Part shown: piece after piece, positions 1-8,319 of the stretch
How positions within the stretch are numbered: position 1 is the stretch's first letter
Layout: each line of letters begins with the position of its first letter
Source of the DNA: Haloplanus salinus
GTDB lineage: Archaea > Halobacteriota > Halobacteria > Halobacteriales > Haloferacaceae
Assembly: GCF_003336245.1 (NCBI RefSeq)
Contig: NZ_QPHM01000003.1
Coordinates: 248,001 to 312,000, forward strand
Reading direction: 5' to 3'
DNA length: 64,000 nt
Notes under the pieces: generated by a model
The model's database searches: none
What the model saw: the letters and a program-made list of their open reading frames with translations, nothing else
What the model was told of the DNA's origin: nothing
Made by a program: the position numbers and the translations under genes

Positions 1-372
1 CTCCTCTGGGTGGGGGTCCGCTCTGACAGTCCCGACCAGGACGAGCGGTGTGTCGTCGAATGCCGTCCCGAGTTCACGTCGGCTGGTCTGTTCGGCGTCC
101 TCGGTTGATCGTGCTGTGACGGTACACTCGAGCGTGAGCCCAACGAGCGCTGTCTCGGCCACGATGAGCACCGCCTCCATTGGCGTCCCACAGGTCGTAC
201 AGGAGAGCGTCTGGATGCTGATATCGCAGTGATCGACGTGTGTGGTATCCGCTTCGTTCACCCGTGTTCCGACCTCACTGACGGCGATGTTGATCGCGTC
301 CTGTACCGCGTGGGCTCCTCGGACGAGCCACGGGACCGACAGCGTTACCCAGTACTGTTCGGAGCGATTCAT
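1..372 (-). CDS. DUF555/UPF0212 family protein, 3' end cut by the window edge
   Basis: Reading leftward from the ATG at 372-370 there is an open frame to the window edge (124 codons, no stop reached). The protein starts MNRSEQYWVTLSVPWLVRGA and carries a CTTCG cysteine pair followed by an EAVLIVAETALVGL segment. It continues with an alternating acidic/hydrophobic pattern. This matches my recollection of the archaeal DUF555/UPF0212 family, small proteins with a CxxC pair before a conserved helix, whose function is not established. The two cysteines may bind zinc (inference). The last visible residues are RADPHPEE, about where the family normally ends, so little is probably missing. The upstream region to 540 is AT-richer. 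Confidence 0.7.
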   Translation of the reverse strand, partial: MNRSEQYWVTLSVPWLVRGAHAVQDAINIAVSEVGTRVNEADTTHVDHCDISIQTLSCTTCGTPMEAVLIVAETALVGLTLECTVTARSTEDAEQTSRRELGTAFDDTPLVLVGTVRADPHPEE

Positions 373-539
373 CGTCTGCCCCGTACTGCTGATTGCCGAT
401 CGATCGGCGTTGTCGTCCGCCTCATCGGGCCGGTCTGGCTCGGTATCGTATATAGGGCTCAGAAATCGGTGGTCGATTGAGCCCCAACGAGATCTCTTGA
501 CAGTGGTAGCTGCCCGTCAACGCTATCTGGTTACTTCCT

Positions 540-1049
540 TTGTCATCTTGTATGGTAGAGGGATACCGTGATGACCTGGCTTCTAACCAGACAAGAGGAT
601 ACCATTTCACAGAGCCTGTCGATGTTGAATCGACTACGTTCAACACGCAACGCTATATCCACCGTATTCCCGTTAACTGGCTCACCGCAACGGATCCCTC
701 GTACAATCTTGACACCTACGAGTTCTACTTGGATAACCGCGATCTCTTTCCGGACGCAGTCGAACGTCACCGAGTCAAATCGGTCGAGTTCGAGTATGAT
801 CAGGACCCGGTTCCTGATAACACAAGAAAACCGTTCAGAGTCAACCTCGTCGTAACCGCCGACGAAGACGGTGGAGCTGGGCGAAAAGCAGGTGAGGAAT
901 GGAAACGGCACTCTCGGACTCATTACCTACTCTGGCTGCTCAACTACGACGAGGATGTCTACGAGGTAGTCCGGATTACGCCAACAGACGAGCGAGACGG
1001 TCTACTCGTCTTCATTCAGGAAATCCTCCCTCACGTACCCTCCGAGTAA
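540..1049 (+). CDS. Hypothetical acidic protein
   Basis: The open frame encodes 169 residues from the first start; an ATG four codons downstream (552) begins MVEGYRDDLASNQTRGYHF and is the more natural start. The protein is acidic and soluble, with no signal peptide, membrane segment or cysteine motif. It has a central stretch rich in Tyr, Asp and Arg (DTYEFYLDNRDLFPDAVERH) and a C-terminal part with beta-rich character (YEVVRITPTDERDGLLVF). Base use is less GC-rich than the core genes further right, typical of accessory haloarchaeal DNA. I do not recognise the family. It stands alone, between the DUF555 gene and the convergent OB-fold gene. Confidence 0.5.
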   Translation: MSSCMVEGYRDDLASNQTRGYHFTEPVDVESTTFNTQRYIHRIPVNWLTATDPSYNLDTYEFYLDNRDLFPDAVERHRVKSVEFEYDQDPVPDNTRKPFRVNLVVTADEDGGAGRKAGEEWKRHSRTHYLLWLLNYDEDVYEVVRITPTDERDGLLVFIQEILPHVPSE

Positions 1050-1225
1050 CTGTCTCTGTTGCTCGCGAAGACTTCGTTACCAGAATCGTTACCCCACGAA
1101 CTCGTTGGTGGCACACTCTGTGGGGTAACTCTGCGATCTGTTGGCTCACTGGTGTCGGGTTGCGTCGGAAAGAGGGGGTTCTAGGGTTCTGAGTCTCGGA
1201 TGGAGACTCGCTGTGCTACAGGTCG

Positions 1226-3064
1226 CTACTGTTCGGGGGTCACCTTCCTACCAGTCGTCATTGACACTTCAGACCGATCCTGTTCGACAGTCTCGACGTT
1301 CTCCTGCGCCAGCCACCAGTCGGGGGTCCAGTCCGTGATCGGGAACACCCATCGTTCGCTCCCTCGCCAGTAGGCGATCGGGTTCTTCGGGATAGGTGTG
1401 CCAGTCGTCTTCGGATCAGTCCGCCGACGTTGTCTGGGTCGTCGTTCGTGGGTCGTCGCAGTCTCGGACGTGGCCGTGTCGTCCTTCGAGTCGTCGGCAG
1501 CTCGCTTCAGGATCGTGAGTTCGCTGTCCCGGCGGGTCTCGAAGGTTGCCTCGTCCCCGTACCAACCTTTCACGACATTTTTAGCGCGCACGAGATCCCC
1601 GACCGCCAGTTCTGGGAACCGGTGGGATCGGATGAGCGTGCGGCCGCTAACGTCGGTCGGGTCGGGCGTGGGGCGGGTCTCGTCCCATTCGGATTTCTTC
1701 CAGATCGCAAAGCGGATCGACCCGGTGTCGTCCTGGAGCACGCCGGCCTGCTTGATTCCGGGATGCGTGTTCTCGAAGAGGATCGCCACGCGACCCTGCG
1801 TCGAGAATCGGCCCTTCGTCTGGCGGGTCGACATGTATCGGACGTTACCGATCGTCTGGATGTTCCGGGGATCGTTCGCCTCGGCTTCAGCCTGTCTGAG
1901 GAGTGCACTCGCTGGCTCGACATCTCGGGAGATACGCTTTGCAAGCGCGATCGCGAGGGTGAGCGGTTGTTTGCGCACCTCGTGGACCTTTTCGAAGTCC
2001 TCACTCAGGAGCCGATTCGCCATCTCACAGATCTGGTCGTGCGTGTCTGAATCCAGCTCGAGGAGTGGACGCAGACGCTCATCGCGGGCCTGTGTGGCAG
2101 CCTCGGCACGAGTCGCAGCGATCTCCGTCGTCGTCGGGCGCTGCTCGGCGAGTTCGTCGAACCGGTTGTTCAGCCACTTCGCGTGTCCAACCAGTTCGAT
2201 CTCGTCGCTGAGTTCGCCCGGGCGGCAGATTCCGTCCGTGACGCGCTGCTTCTCGGCTTTCAGTGCGAGCGGACGCTCGATGGATGCCAGTGACGTTCCG
2301 GCGAACTGCTCGGGTTCGGCGAGCAGGTCACCGAGACGGACGTACTCACCACCGGGCCTCAGGACCTCCAGATTGGCGGTCTCGATGCCGGTCGTGGTGT
2401 CGTCGTCCTCGAATTCCTCCGGTCGGTCGTACGCCTGCAGGTCGTCGACAGCCGCGGGAGCGGTCGTCTCCGGTGCAGCCGTCCGGGTCGCGGATTCGTC
2501 GAGACCACTGGCGACGCCAACGATCTGTTCGCCGGTCGGATCGACGAAGTTCGAGCTGGCGTTGCCGGGGGTCCAGGTCGCGAGGTCGCCGGCCGCATCG
2601 GGCTCTAAGAGCGCGTCTGCGGGCTGGCCGTTCGCGTTGGTCCGGGCTCTCATGAGCTGGCCTCGCTCGGGAACGACAGGGTCACCGTCGGGGGTGTAGC
2701 CGTACAGTCCGTCGACGGGTTCCGCTCGCGTTCCGAAATCGGTCTTCGACGCCGTCCGTTCCGTGAAGCGCTCTTGATCTGCGTCAGTGTCCGTCGCGAC
2801 GTCGGCGTCACGGGTGGACCTGTCTGCAGCCGCTTGATCGACGATGGCCCAGAGCAACCCTGCCAGTCTGGTGACCAGCGTGGTCGTCCCGGCCGTGTCG
2901 GTCGAGCGGCGGCGCTCCTGTTCCTTCCGGTAGTCCCGAAAGTAGGGTGAGCGGCGGGCGTCGGTCCGCGAGTCTGCGGTCCCATTGGGGTCTTTGTGTG
3001 TCGTCGCCTCTACCGTCGCCGGTAGGTTCTTATCTGCGGTGTTGCTACTGTTCATTGCATTCAC
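1226..3064 (-). CDS. Large OB-fold (RPA-like) DNA-binding protein, plasmid type
   Basis: A 612-residue acidic protein starting MNAMNSSNTADKNLPATVEA. Residues 1 to about 250 are low-complexity and charged. A helical region follows at about 250-400, including KRISRDVEPASALLRQAEAE. An OB fold is visible at about 405-525: GRVAILFENTHPGIKQAGVL, DDTGSIRFAIWKKSEWD, then PELAVGDLVRAKNVVKGWYG. Strand-loop-strand patterns of this kind are typical of RPA/ssDNA-binding OB domains. A basic tract (HERRPRQRRRTDPK) and an aromatic C-terminus (YWRGSERWVFPITDWTPDWW) follow. Proteins of this build are common on haloarchaeal plasmids and integrated elements. A role in replication or ssDNA protection is inferred from the fold alone. 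Confidence 0.6.
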   Translation of the reverse strand: MNAMNSSNTADKNLPATVEATTHKDPNGTADSRTDARRSPYFRDYRKEQERRRSTDTAGTTTLVTRLAGLLWAIVDQAAADRSTRDADVATDTDADQERFTERTASKTDFGTRAEPVDGLYGYTPDGDPVVPERGQLMRARTNANGQPADALLEPDAAGDLATWTPGNASSNFVDPTGEQIVGVASGLDESATRTAAPETTAPAAVDDLQAYDRPEEFEDDDTTTGIETANLEVLRPGGEYVRLGDLLAEPEQFAGTSLASIERPLALKAEKQRVTDGICRPGELSDEIELVGHAKWLNNRFDELAEQRPTTTEIAATRAEAATQARDERLRPLLELDSDTHDQICEMANRLLSEDFEKVHEVRKQPLTLAIALAKRISRDVEPASALLRQAEAEANDPRNIQTIGNVRYMSTRQTKGRFSTQGRVAILFENTHPGIKQAGVLQDDTGSIRFAIWKKSEWDETRPTPDPTDVSGRTLIRSHRFPELAVGDLVRAKNVVKGWYGDEATFETRRDSELTILKRAADDSKDDTATSETATTHERRPRQRRRTDPKTTGTPIPKNPIAYWRGSERWVFPITDWTPDWWLAQENVETVEQDRSEVSMTTGRKVTPEQ

Positions 3065-3271
3065 TCAATGCATTGTGAGGCTCTGTCCAGCCTCACATTC
3101 TACACCGCGTAGCGGCGCATAGGTGTATCGCCGGGTAGGGGATCTAAGGACGTTGTTTTCGAAGGAACCCCCACACTCAATTTCTCGTTTCCCCAGCGGA
3201 TCTGCACCTTCGAACTGATACTGACGTTCCCTCACAAACGATACTGTGAAGAGCGATGGTCAAGCCCTATG

Positions 3272-3311
3272 TCATGAGATATTACATGCGAACATCTTAT
3301 ACTTCATGAGA
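3272..3311 (+). promoter_or_regulatory. Direct repeats flanking the promoter of the VapBC-like operon (candidate autoregulatory operator)
   Basis: TCATGAGA occurs at 3272-3279 and again at 3304-3311. Each is followed four bases later by ACAT, giving a 16-bp imperfect direct repeat spaced 32 bp (about three helical turns). Between and beside them lies the AT-rich element CATCTTATACTT, a plausible TATA box. A GGAGG ribosome-binding site at 3333-3337 sits six bases before the ATG at 3344. Toxin-antitoxin operons are usually repressed by the antitoxin binding such repeats; that use here is inferred. Confidence 0.5.
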
Positions 3312-3343
3312 CGCTACATCCACACAACGTTAGGAGGGTCAGG

Positions 3344-3655
3344 ATGAGTAGCAACGATACCAAACACGTCCAAACTGAATTGAACGAAGAGGAGTACGAG
3401 CGATTTCGAGAGTTCGCTGAGGAACACGGACTATCCCTCAAAGAAGCCAGTCACGAGGCGTTGATTGAGTGGGTCGAACGCCAGCAACAGGCCGATCCGA
3501 ACGATGCAGCCTTTACCGTTCTCGATGATCTCGATGATTCGTCGCTCCCACGGACGGCACAGACAGACGCCAGAGAAGAAGACGATCTCGTTGACGAATG
3601 GCACGGCAACGATGAATCGTTCGTTCTCGCTGAGGATCCCTCCTCGGACTCCTAA
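3344..3655 (+). CDS. Antitoxin-like protein (VapB type)
   Basis: A 103-residue acidic protein (MSSNDTKHVQTELNEEEYER...). The first 45 residues are one beta strand and two helices (VQTELNEEEYERFREFAEEH, then SLKEASHEALIEWVERQQ), the size and pattern of a ribbon-helix-helix or VapB-type DNA-binding domain. The C-terminal half is acidic and probably disordered, as in antitoxins that wrap their toxin. The PIN-domain gene starts five bases after its stop, so the two are almost certainly cotranscribed. A strong GGAGG site precedes the ATG. The pairing supports the antitoxin call; the protein family itself is recognised only loosely. Confidence 0.65.
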   Translation: MSSNDTKHVQTELNEEEYERFREFAEEHGLSLKEASHEALIEWVERQQQADPNDAAFTVLDDLDDSSLPRTAQTDAREEDDLVDEWHGNDESFVLAEDPSSDS

Positions 3656-3660
3656 CTCTG

Positions 3661-4158
3661 ATGGCAGACCCAGTTGAGACACCGATTGGGACGGTCACTG
3701 CTGAACACTTTCGACCGGGTTCGATTCGTCATCAGGCCGTCTGTGGCCCGAAGTTCCTCTATGCGCTGTTCAATCCGCAGGATCATATGCACCCCGTCTC
3801 ACGTGCATTCATGGCGTTCGTCCGCGACGGCGATCTCCCATATCGGCGACTGATCGTGAACGATCACATCGTCGATGAAGCTGCTACCCGACTCAAAAAA
3901 CAGGCGTCGATGCGAAACGCAGCGACGTTTCTGACGACGCTCGATAAGAGTGATCTCTATCAACTCGAATCAGTTACTCCAGAGGTATTCAGTGATGCGA
4001 CAGACACGTTCATCGAGTGGACCGACCTCGATGCATCCTTGACTGACTTCATCGTCGCGTCACACATGGCCGAGCTAGAGGTTGATCACATCCTCACGTA
4101 CGACCGGCATTATGACGCCTTCGACGTGACGACGCTCCCCTATCGGAGACACGAGTGA
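3661..4158 (+). CDS. PIN-domain protein (VapC-like toxin), first catalytic Asp apparently lost
   Basis: A 165-residue protein with PIN-domain layout. Three acidic positions are visible: the Glu of NDHIVDEAATRL, the Asp of LTDFIVASHM, and the Asp of HILTYDRHYDAF near the C-terminus. The first motif, normally a strand ending D-x-N/K followed by F/L-L, here reads AVCGPKFLYALFNPQDHMHP, with Gly where the first catalytic Asp is expected. GGC differs from GAC by one base. PIN proteins are RNases that need this metal-binding quartet, so this copy may be inactive or an immunity-like remnant. It is preceded by the antitoxin-like gene and followed, with overlapping GTGA, by a frameshifted regulator. 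Confidence 0.75.
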   Translation: MADPVETPIGTVTAEHFRPGSIRHQAVCGPKFLYALFNPQDHMHPVSRAFMAFVRDGDLPYRRLIVNDHIVDEAATRLKKQASMRNAATFLTTLDKSDLYQLESVTPEVFSDATDTFIEWTDLDASLTDFIVASHMAELEVDHILTYDRHYDAFDVTTLPYRRHE

Positions 4159-4163
4159 GAGCT

Positions 4164-4612
4164 ATGACTGAATCAACGCCATCCTCACATCCGATCGAAT
4201 GCGAACAGCTTCGGGCTGTGTCGACCCTCGTCGTGACGGTCAAATCGTCCGACGAGTTCCACGACGGCATTACTGACCACACCGAGTCACTGAAACACGG
4301 CGATGCGGTGGACGCTTCGCCGACGCTCTCGTTCACCAGCTACGACGATCCCGTGGAGACCCTGACGCCGCGTGTCCTCAACTCATCGAGGCCATTCGTC
4401 GGGACGAACCATCGAGCATCAACGAGGCTGCCCGGGTTGTTGACCGAGACGTAAAGAACGCCCACGAGGAACTCAGTCGGCTTGCACAACTGGGAATCAT
4501 CTTCTTCGAGGAAGATGGTCAGAGCAAGCGCCCGGTCGTCTGGTTCGACGAACTCGTCATCAACCTCCCGTTCGATCCCGACGCTGGAGATACAGCGGCT
4601 GCAGCACCGTAG
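4164..4612 (+). pseudogene. Frameshifted HTH regulator (HVO_A0114-like)
   Basis: The ATG at 4164 opens a frame with VSTLVVTVKSSDEFHDGI and DASPTLSFTSYDDPVETLTP. At about 4380-4384 the frame breaks. After it the family continues in another frame: LIEAIRRDEPSSINEAARVV, then DVKNAHEELSRLAQLGIIFF and EEDGQSKRPVVWFDEL, ending at the TAG at 4610. Inserting one C (AACTC to AACCTC) restores a single reading frame. The reconstruction matches the haloarchaeal winged-helix proteins called HVO_A0114 family, which commonly follow toxin genes. Either this is a genuine pseudogene or one base was lost in sequencing. Confidence 0.75.
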
Positions 4613-4856
4613 CAGTTGTTGGAAATCTGATTTTCTTCATTCGAGCCGGAACGCGTATTCTGGCGTTCCAGACTCGATCGATATGGATTTGTATATAAAC
4701 ATTGATCATATTGCCAACCAATGGTAGGGCCACTCATGCTATTCGATGACGTAGTTGAGGAAGGACTTGCGACGTACGATCTGTTCCGAAATGGAAGCTG
4801 AAGGCGCAGGCCGAATAGCTGCGATGTTGGAAAACTGAACAACTGATGGTTGAATC

Positions 4857-5441
4857 ATGCCTGACGACACACGCCATGTGAATGGAGCAACAGCCAGGGA
4901 CCTCCTCTCAGTTGCGACTCTCCTCGAGGATCCACAGCTGGCGGGTCTGTACGCGTACCTCTATCGTGAAGAGCCTGTGACTGTTCGCGAGGTCATGAAC
5001 GCGCTCGACTTCTCTCGGGAGACCACTCAGACGTTACTGTCTCGGCTCGAAGAGATGGGCACAGTTGAGACGCTTACTGATGACGAGCCACAGAAGTACC
5101 GAGCGGCCAGTATTGAGCTCTCATTGTCCGCGGATCAGGGCGATCGAACCTACACAGTGACGCCGGCGTTGATCGACGCTGTCGGCAGACGAACTGCAGA
5201 CGGTGATATCGATACGTACATCGACCGTCACGGACTCGCTGGGCTTGCGACGGCGCTCATCTATGCTGTCGATCGGGAGCAATCCAGAGTGACACATCGG
5301 CTGATGGCCCGTAATCTGGATATCGCCCCGCTGGAAGCCGAGATCATTCTGCAAGCACTTCGTCCAGTCGTCCACGACCACTTCGAGATCGAGGTCACAG
5401 ACAGTGGCGATGTATTTGAGTCCGAAAGCAACGCCCCGTGA
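4857..5441 (+). CDS. Winged-helix transcriptional regulator
   Basis: A 194-residue protein. Residues about 15-75 form a winged helix: LLSVATLLEDPQLAGLYAYL, the recognition-helix region VREVMNALDFSRETTQTLLS, and the wing MGTVETLTDDEPQKYRAAS. The C-terminal half (IDAVGRRTADGDIDTYIDRH, LATALIYAVDREQSRVTHRL) is helical and probably a dimer or sensor domain found in haloarchaeal regulators, with no recognised ligand motif. A hairpin (GAACGC...GCGTTC) and an AT-rich promoter lie in the 245-bp gap upstream, which otherwise holds nothing I can name. The target is unknown; the neighbour downstream is a broken regulator gene. Confidence 0.65.
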   Translation: MPDDTRHVNGATARDLLSVATLLEDPQLAGLYAYLYREEPVTVREVMNALDFSRETTQTLLSRLEEMGTVETLTDDEPQKYRAASIELSLSADQGDRTYTVTPALIDAVGRRTADGDIDTYIDRHGLAGLATALIYAVDREQSRVTHRLMARNLDIAPLEAEIILQALRPVVHDHFEIEVTDSGDVFESESNAP

Positions 5442-5526
5442 GGGAAGCTCACACCTTTCCTCGCTATCTGCATATCGATACTGTAGTAGCTATTTTGACT
5501 GTTACCGAATTACTGGTACCTATTAG

Positions 5527-5728
5527 GTGTCCGAATTGTTCGATGAGACTGCGGCTCGCGTGCTGCTCGCAATCGAGTCCGGAGATTCGATCGGACAGGT
5601 CGCCTAGCATCTCCACACCCCTTACGAGACGGTTCGGCAGGTGGTGAACCGACTCGAGGACACCGGGTATCTCACCTACGACGATGGCCTCTTCGCCACC
5701 GACGATCGCGTTCGCGAGGCAACTCTAA
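5527..5728 (+). pseudogene. N-terminal remnant of a second winged-helix regulator with an in-frame stop
   Basis: From a GTG at 5527 the frame reads SELFDETAARVLLAIESGDS, IGQVA, then a TAG at 5605-5607. In the same frame it continues HLHTPYETVRQVVNRLEDTG and YLTYDDGLFATDDRVREA. This is the start of a haloarchaeal helix-turn-helix family in which the codon at the stop is normally sense. Homology ends at about 5728, where unrelated sequence begins, so the gene is both interrupted and 3'-truncated. Because no stop intervenes, this piece is in frame with the downstream lipoprotein gene; that fusion frame is not a real protein. Confidence 0.6.
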
Positions 5729-6000
5729 CGGATGAGGCGCGTTTGACCGCGCCACAAGGCAGCCAAGCCGTTAACGAATCGCGAGGCGATTCGTTCCCAC
5801 ACCAGAAAGCAAAGATTTCCCGGGACGATGCTGAACCCAAGCAGGAGACGCTTGGAACGTATGCGTCTCGAAACCACAGGGCCGCGCTCGGCCTGAAATC
5901 CCTGCGTCTCGGGGTAACTGTTTTGTCCGTAGGGAACGGTTATGTTTATAATGAAACAACGACAGCCAACCCGGACACATCCCGCGAGAGGCTGACGGCC
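5729..6000. other. Gene-free stretch with two hairpins, possible IS200/IS605-type debris, and promoter of the importer operon
   Basis: Two perfect hairpins lie close together: GGCGCG/CGCGCC at 5736-5753, and AACGAATCGC/GCGATTCGTT with a 3-nt loop at 5773-5795. Paired short hairpins of this kind mark the right ends of the TnpB elements elsewhere in this window. The upstream regulator also loses homology at exactly this point, so an IS remnant is a reasonable guess. No transposase frame is recognisable. TTATGTTTATAATG at about 5939-5952 is the likely promoter of the gene starting at 6001. Confidence 0.3.
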
Positions 6001-7179
6001 ATGTCCGACCAGCGATCCACACGTCGAACAGTCCTTGAGTCACTCGTTGGGGTCGGCCTCGGCGCCGTGGCCGGGTGCGGCGGCCGGCAGGATGGCTCGA
6101 CATCAGTCACGGCTCGAACCGAGAGACCCGAAACGGCTACTGCGACTGAACGGACGCGGACACAGACGCCGACACCGTCGGCTGGCCCGAGGGAGGCGTG
6201 TATGGACCCGGTTGGGTGTTTGTCCTTCGATACGCCACCGGAGCGATGGGTCGCTAACGCAGGTATCTACTGCGACATGGGTGTCGCGCTGGATCTGACG
6301 GATCGCCTCACCGGGATCGGGTCGCCACGACGGTTCTACACCGGCTACTACGACCAACTTCCCGGCGTGACGCTCAACAAGGATGACTACCCGGCGCTGG
6401 CTCGGGGCACCCGAATGCCCAAGGAGTCGTTCTACGCAGCCGACGCCGACGTCCACCTCATCGACCCCGTCTGGCTGATAAATACGTTCAGTTGGACCCG
6501 GGCCGACGTCCGGGAGATCACGGAGAACGTCGGCCCGTTTTTCGGGAACTACATCCGCGAGCGACACGACGCTTGGCACGACTACCGCTATTACGGCCTC
6601 TGGGAGGCCTTCGCGAAGGTCGCGGCTCTCTTCGGCCGCGAGTCGCGGTACGAGAAACTGGACGCCATCCGCCGTGACCTGACCGAGGCAGTCCGGTCAC
6701 GCCTGCCCGACGAGCGCCGCGAAGTGTTGCTTCTCCGCCCGCTCGGCATCCCGCCACGGGCGTACTTCCCGCAGTATCTGGACGATTCCGTCTCCGACTA
6801 CCAGTGGGGCGTCGTCGAGGTCCGTGATGTCTTGGAGGGGAGTGGCGTCCCCCGATGGGGCACGCGAATCGATTACGAGGGCATCGCGGAACTCGACCCT
6901 GAAGTCATCGTCATGGAGACGCAGTTCGCCGACGACTTCGTTCTCGAGGACTCGTTCCGGGAGTACATTTTGGGGGTAATGCGCGACGATCCGGTGGCAC
7001 GTGAGGTCACCGCCGTCGAGAACGGGGATGTCTACGCGGGCGGCATCAACTATCAGGGGCCGCTCGCCTCCCTGTTCCAGGTCGAACACGCCGCGCAGGC
7101 CACCTATCCCGACGAGTTCGCCGGGGACCGCCTGTTCGACCGTGATCGGGTCGCATCCGCCGTCACGGGGGAGAACTGA
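6001..7179 (+). CDS. ABC transporter substrate-binding lipoprotein (siderophore/cobalamin type)
   Basis: A 392-residue protein. The ATG at 6001 gives a twin-arginine signal (STRRTVLESLVGVGLGAVAG) ending in a lipobox cysteine, then a Thr/Glu-rich spacer typical of haloarchaeal lipoproteins. The mature part has the two-lobe periplasmic-binding plan of the BtuF/FhuD class. An early lobe has ADVHLIDPVWLINTFSWTRA, a long connecting helix follows (YYGLWEAFAKVAALFG), and the late part has YEGIAELDPEVIVMETQFAD and VTAVENGDVYAGG. It captures an iron chelate or corrinoid outside the cell and hands it to the permease encoded 27 bp downstream. The ligand cannot be read from the sequence. An in-frame extension upstream of 6001 belongs to a broken regulator. 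Confidence 0.8.
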   Translation: MSDQRSTRRTVLESLVGVGLGAVAGCGGRQDGSTSVTARTERPETATATERTRTQTPTPSAGPREACMDPVGCLSFDTPPERWVANAGIYCDMGVALDLTDRLTGIGSPRRFYTGYYDQLPGVTLNKDDYPALARGTRMPKESFYAADADVHLIDPVWLINTFSWTRADVREITENVGPFFGNYIRERHDAWHDYRYYGLWEAFAKVAALFGRESRYEKLDAIRRDLTEAVRSRLPDERREVLLLRPLGIPPRAYFPQYLDDSVSDYQWGVVEVRDVLEGSGVPRWGTRIDYEGIAELDPEVIVMETQFADDFVLEDSFREYILGVMRDDPVAREVTAVENGDVYAGGINYQGPLASLFQVEHAAQATYPDEFAGDRLFDRDRVASAVTGEN

Positions 7180-7206
7180 TGGCCTCGACGGATGTGGGGA
7201 GGGCCG

Positions 7207-8319
7207 ATGGCCGAACCGGCCGGTGACAGTACTGGGGCGGTCGCAGCGCCTGGGCGGTTTGCTTGGATCACTGGGGGCCTACTCAGTGTGGTCGTCGGAA
7301 GCATCGCGGTCGTCCTCGGCGCGACGACGCTCCAGTTGAGTTTCGGCGCGTACGGCATCACCCCGGTCGACGCCTGGAGGGCGCTATTGAACCCCGACGT
7401 GGTCCTGAAGGGTGCCGCCTGGCGGGCGTTCCTGCTGGGCACTACAGTCCCGGAGTTCGACACGGGAACGCTCGTCGTCTGGACCATTCGTCTGCCCCGT
7501 GTGCTCGTTGGGGCACTGGTAGGCCTGAACCTCGCTGTTTCAGGGGCGATCCTCCAGGCTATCACCCGGAACGAACTCGCCAGCCCGTTCGTTCTCGGCG
7601 TGTCGTCGGGAGCGGGTCTGGCGGTCCTGCTGACCGTCGTCGTGTTTACTGGCCTCCTGCCATATCTGCCGCTTTTCGCCGCCGTTGGCGGCGGGCTGGC
7701 CTTCTTCATCGTCTACCTCATCGCGTGGCAGGGCGGGACTAGCCCCGTCCGCTTGGTACTGGCTGGCGTCATCGTCAGCAGCGTGTTCGGGTCGGTCCAG
7801 ACGGGCCTGTTCCTGCTCATTGAGGATGTTGGCGTCGTCCAGAGCGTCGTCGCGTGGACGACCGGTTCCCTCGTCGGGACCGACTGGGCGCAAGTCCGAA
7901 TGATCCTGCCGTGGACAGTTGTGGCGACGGCCGGCGCGCTTCTCGGTTCACGCCAGCTGAACGTCCTCTCGCTGGGCGAGCGCACCGCATCGTCGCTCGG
8001 GATGTCCGTCGAGCGAGTGCGGTTCGCACTCTCGGGCGTCGCCGTCCTCGCGGCCGCCGCCAGCGTCGCCGCAGCGGGTATCGTTGGCTTCGTCGGCCTC
8101 GTCGTCCCACACATCGTCCGTCGCATCGTCGGAACCGACCATCGGCGCCTTCTCGTGGGGTGTGCGTTCGCCGGGCCGGCGCTGCTGACGGCGGCCGACG
8201 CCGGCGCTCGCCTCGCCCTCAGTCCGGCGCAGGTGCCGGTCGGCATCGTGACCGGCCTCGTCGGCGGACCGTACTTCCTCTATCTCATGCGCAAGCACGG
8301 GGAGTTCGGAGGGTTCTGA
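7207..8319 (+). CDS. FecCD-family ABC transporter permease
   Basis: A 370-residue polytopic membrane protein with the FecCD/BtuC pattern. It has RLPRVLVGALVGLNLAVSGA in the early half and then LASPFVLGVSSGAGLAVLLT. A conserved cytoplasmic coupling segment, LSLGERTASSLGMSVERVRF, contacts the ATPase. Near the end is the signature FVGLVVPHIVRRIVGTDHRR. About ten membrane helices are expected. An in-frame ATG exists at 7192, but GGAGGG at 7196-7201 sits at proper distance before the ATG at 7207, so I prefer 7207. Its stop overlaps the start of the ATPase gene, so the two are translationally coupled. Confidence 0.88.
   Translation: MAEPAGDSTGAVAAPGRFAWITGGLLSVVVGSIAVVLGATTLQLSFGAYGITPVDAWRALLNPDVVLKGAAWRAFLLGTTVPEFDTGTLVVWTIRLPRVLVGALVGLNLAVSGAILQAITRNELASPFVLGVSSGAGLAVLLTVVVFTGLLPYLPLFAAVGGGLAFFIVYLIAWQGGTSPVRLVLAGVIVSSVFGSVQTGLFLLIEDVGVVQSVVAWTTGSLVGTDWAQVRMILPWTVVATAGALLGSRQLNVLSLGERTASSLGMSVERVRFALSGVAVLAAAASVAAAGIVGFVGLVVPHIVRRIVGTDHRRLLVGCAFAGPALLTAADAGARLALSPAQVPVGIVTGLVGGPYFLYLMRKHGEFGGF

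Noticed and set aside
1398-2699. A 433-codon open frame on the plus strand opposite the OB-fold gene
   Set aside because: Ser/Arg-rich antisense translation without motifs; the minus strand shows the OB fold and proper codon bias.
5641-7179. A single long frame fusing a helix-turn-helix piece to the binding lipoprotein
   Set aside because: The ATG at 6001 gives a proper twin-arginine lipoprotein signal; the upstream part is a truncated regulator joined only because no stop happens to intervene.
7854-8318. Long N-terminal extension of the ABC ATPase
   Set aside because: It overlaps the permease gene, is Arg-rich without structure, and the ATG at 8319 overlaps the permease stop as usual for coupled ABC genes.
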